The position numbers and the translations under genes were made by a program. Below, one piece after another: positions 12,842 to 13,752 of a DNA stretch of 13,752 bases. Position 1 is the stretch's first letter, and the number at the start of each line of letters is the position of its first letter. The notes under the pieces are model-generated. The model worked only from the letters and a program-made list of their open reading frames with translations, ran no database searches and was not told the DNA's origin. Source of the DNA: Bacteroidales bacterium (GTDB lineage: Bacteria > Bacteroidota > Bacteroidia > Bacteroidales > VadinHA17); NCBI GenBank assembly GCA_027451265.1, contig DAIDJT010000033.1, forward strand, positions 1 through 13,752, in the 5' to 3' direction.

Positions 12842-13752
12842 ATGAACGCTAACAGAAAAGAGGCAACGGCTGCTCGTGTTGAGAGCCGCCTCATGGGTTG
12901 TTCTTCTGACGAAGAACCTGGCGCGGGTACCATGATCTTCCCGCAGATCGGATCCCACGATCGTTTAGTTAGCAACCGGAGTTCGGAATTCATACGCCGC
13001 TACTTCCCCCTTGCAAATGCTGAATCCTGGAATGACTGGCGCTGGCAGCTGCGCAACTCTTTCACCACTGCCGAGGCCTTGTCTCGTGTCATGACACTGA
13101 CCGATGATGAGATCAATACCCTCAACAGGCTGAAAGGCAGGCTGCCGCTCAGGATCACTCCTTATTACCTGTCGCTCATCTATGATTCGGAGCCATGGTC
13201 ACCGCTGCGGCGCACCATGATACCGACAAGTGATGAGCTGATCATTACCGATGCCGAAAAGGCTGACCCTCTCAATGAGATGGGAAGCAGCCCCGTACCG
13301 GGTATCGTTCACCGTTACCCTGACAGGGCTCTCTTCACTGTGACCCAGTTCTGCTCTTCTTACTGCAGGTACTGCACCCGCTCTCATTCCGTGGGCAAGC
13401 TGGGCCATCTCACCAAAGGTGAATGGGAAAGAGCTTTTGAATATCTCAGGGAACATACGGAGATTCGTGATGTCATCATCAGCGGAGGCGACCCTCTCAC
13501 GATGAATGACAGCAAGATCGAGTACCTGCTTTCAAACCTGAGGGCCATAAAGCATATCGAGATACTCAGGATTGGCACCAAGGTGCCGGCCGTACTGCCG
13601 CAGAGAATCACCCCGCAACTGGTGAACATGCTGAAGAAGTACCATCCGCTGTTCCTCAGCGTCCACTTCACCCATCCTGATGAGATTACCCCCGAAACAC
13701 GCAGGGCATGCGAGATGCTCGCCGATGCGGGAATGCCTCTTGGGAGCCAGAC
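12842..13752 (+). CDS. KamA-family radical SAM aminomutase-like protein, 3' end beyond window
   Basis: The gene runs off the right edge after 303 complete codons. The lysine 2,3-aminomutase family order is clear: ESWNDWRWQLRN (61-72), LPLRITPYYLSLI (101-113), the iron-sulfur motif C171-SSY-C175-RY-C178, SGGDPL (214-219), RIGTKVPAVLPQRITPQLV (243-261) and LSVHFTHPDEIT (272-283). These enzymes use SAM, a [4Fe-4S] cluster and PLP to move an amino group from carbon 2 to carbon 3 of lysine or a related amino acid. The PLP lysine and the substrate-carboxylate sites lie further on and cannot be checked. The residues after the cluster, TRSHSVG, differ from the TRRRFAG typical of characterised lysine enzymes, so the substrate may differ. 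The start is the only ATG after an in-frame TAA at 12800. Confidence 0.9.
   Translation, partial: MNANRKEATAARVESRLMGCSSDEEPGAGTMIFPQIGSHDRLVSNRSSEFIRRYFPLANAESWNDWRWQLRNSFTTAEALSRVMTLTDDEINTLNRLKGRLPLRITPYYLSLIYDSEPWSPLRRTMIPTSDELIITDAEKADPLNEMGSSPVPGIVHRYPDRALFTVTQFCSSYCRYCTRSHSVGKLGHLTKGEWERAFEYLREHTEIRDVIISGGDPLTMNDSKIEYLLSNLRAIKHIEILRIGTKVPAVLPQRITPQLVNMLKKYHPLFLSVHFTHPDEITPETRRACEMLADAGMPLGSQ

Overview
The window looks like chromosomal DNA of a Bacteroidota, probably Bacteroidales-like, bacterium. Start codons lack a clear Shine-Dalgarno sequence. Several intergenic regions carry the Bacteroidota -7 promoter box TAnnTTTG. The gene families (DUF4956 with a VTC-domain protein, DUF2490, DUF4870, Bacteroides-type mannosylglucose phosphorylase, YceI, KamA-like radical SAM) fit that phylum. 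TGA, TAA and TAG all end genes, so the standard bacterial code applies. No tRNA, rRNA, CRISPR array, transposase or phage gene was seen.

Layout. Positions 1-3790 (+) form a tight array: the 3' end of an unrecognised gene, a short CYTH triphosphatase-like protein, a DASS/SLC13-type transporter with degenerate signature motifs, and an unrecognised 487-residue membrane protein, with gaps of 20, 14 and 11 nt. A small VTT/DedA-like membrane protein follows. A convergent spacer rich in inverted repeats (4377-4582) separates it from a minus-strand block: YceI (4583-5116) and a short-chain dehydrogenase (5239-6153). Next is a three-gene minus-strand operon read as VTC-domain polyphosphate polymerase-like protein, then DUF4956 membrane protein, then DUF2490 outer-membrane protein (8389 down to 6267), whose adjacent genes overlap. 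A DUF4870 protein (8674-8985, minus) and an EamA exporter (9127-10029, plus) diverge from a shared promoter region. A GH18 lipoprotein (10119-11264, minus) and a GH130 phosphorylase (11389-12588, plus) also diverge. The window ends inside a KamA-family radical SAM gene (12842 onward).

How the genes may work together. Two separate members of the triphosphate-tunnel (CYTH/VTC) superfamily lie about 7 kb apart. One is expected to hydrolyse short polyphosphates or organic triphosphates; the other resembles polyphosphate polymerases and is translationally coupled to two envelope proteins. GH18 and GH130 suggest glycan use, but the usual mannan-locus partners are not present here.

The most notable hidden feature is a 44-codon reading frame (8539-8673, minus) that encodes what looks like only the C-terminal tail of a sulfatase. 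It begins directly after, and in the same frame as, the DUF4870 stop codon, as if a deletion joined the two genes. I found no clear new defence or mobile system. The best candidates for undescribed biology are the CYTH/DASS/unknown array and the overlapping VTC-DUF4956-DUF2490 operon.
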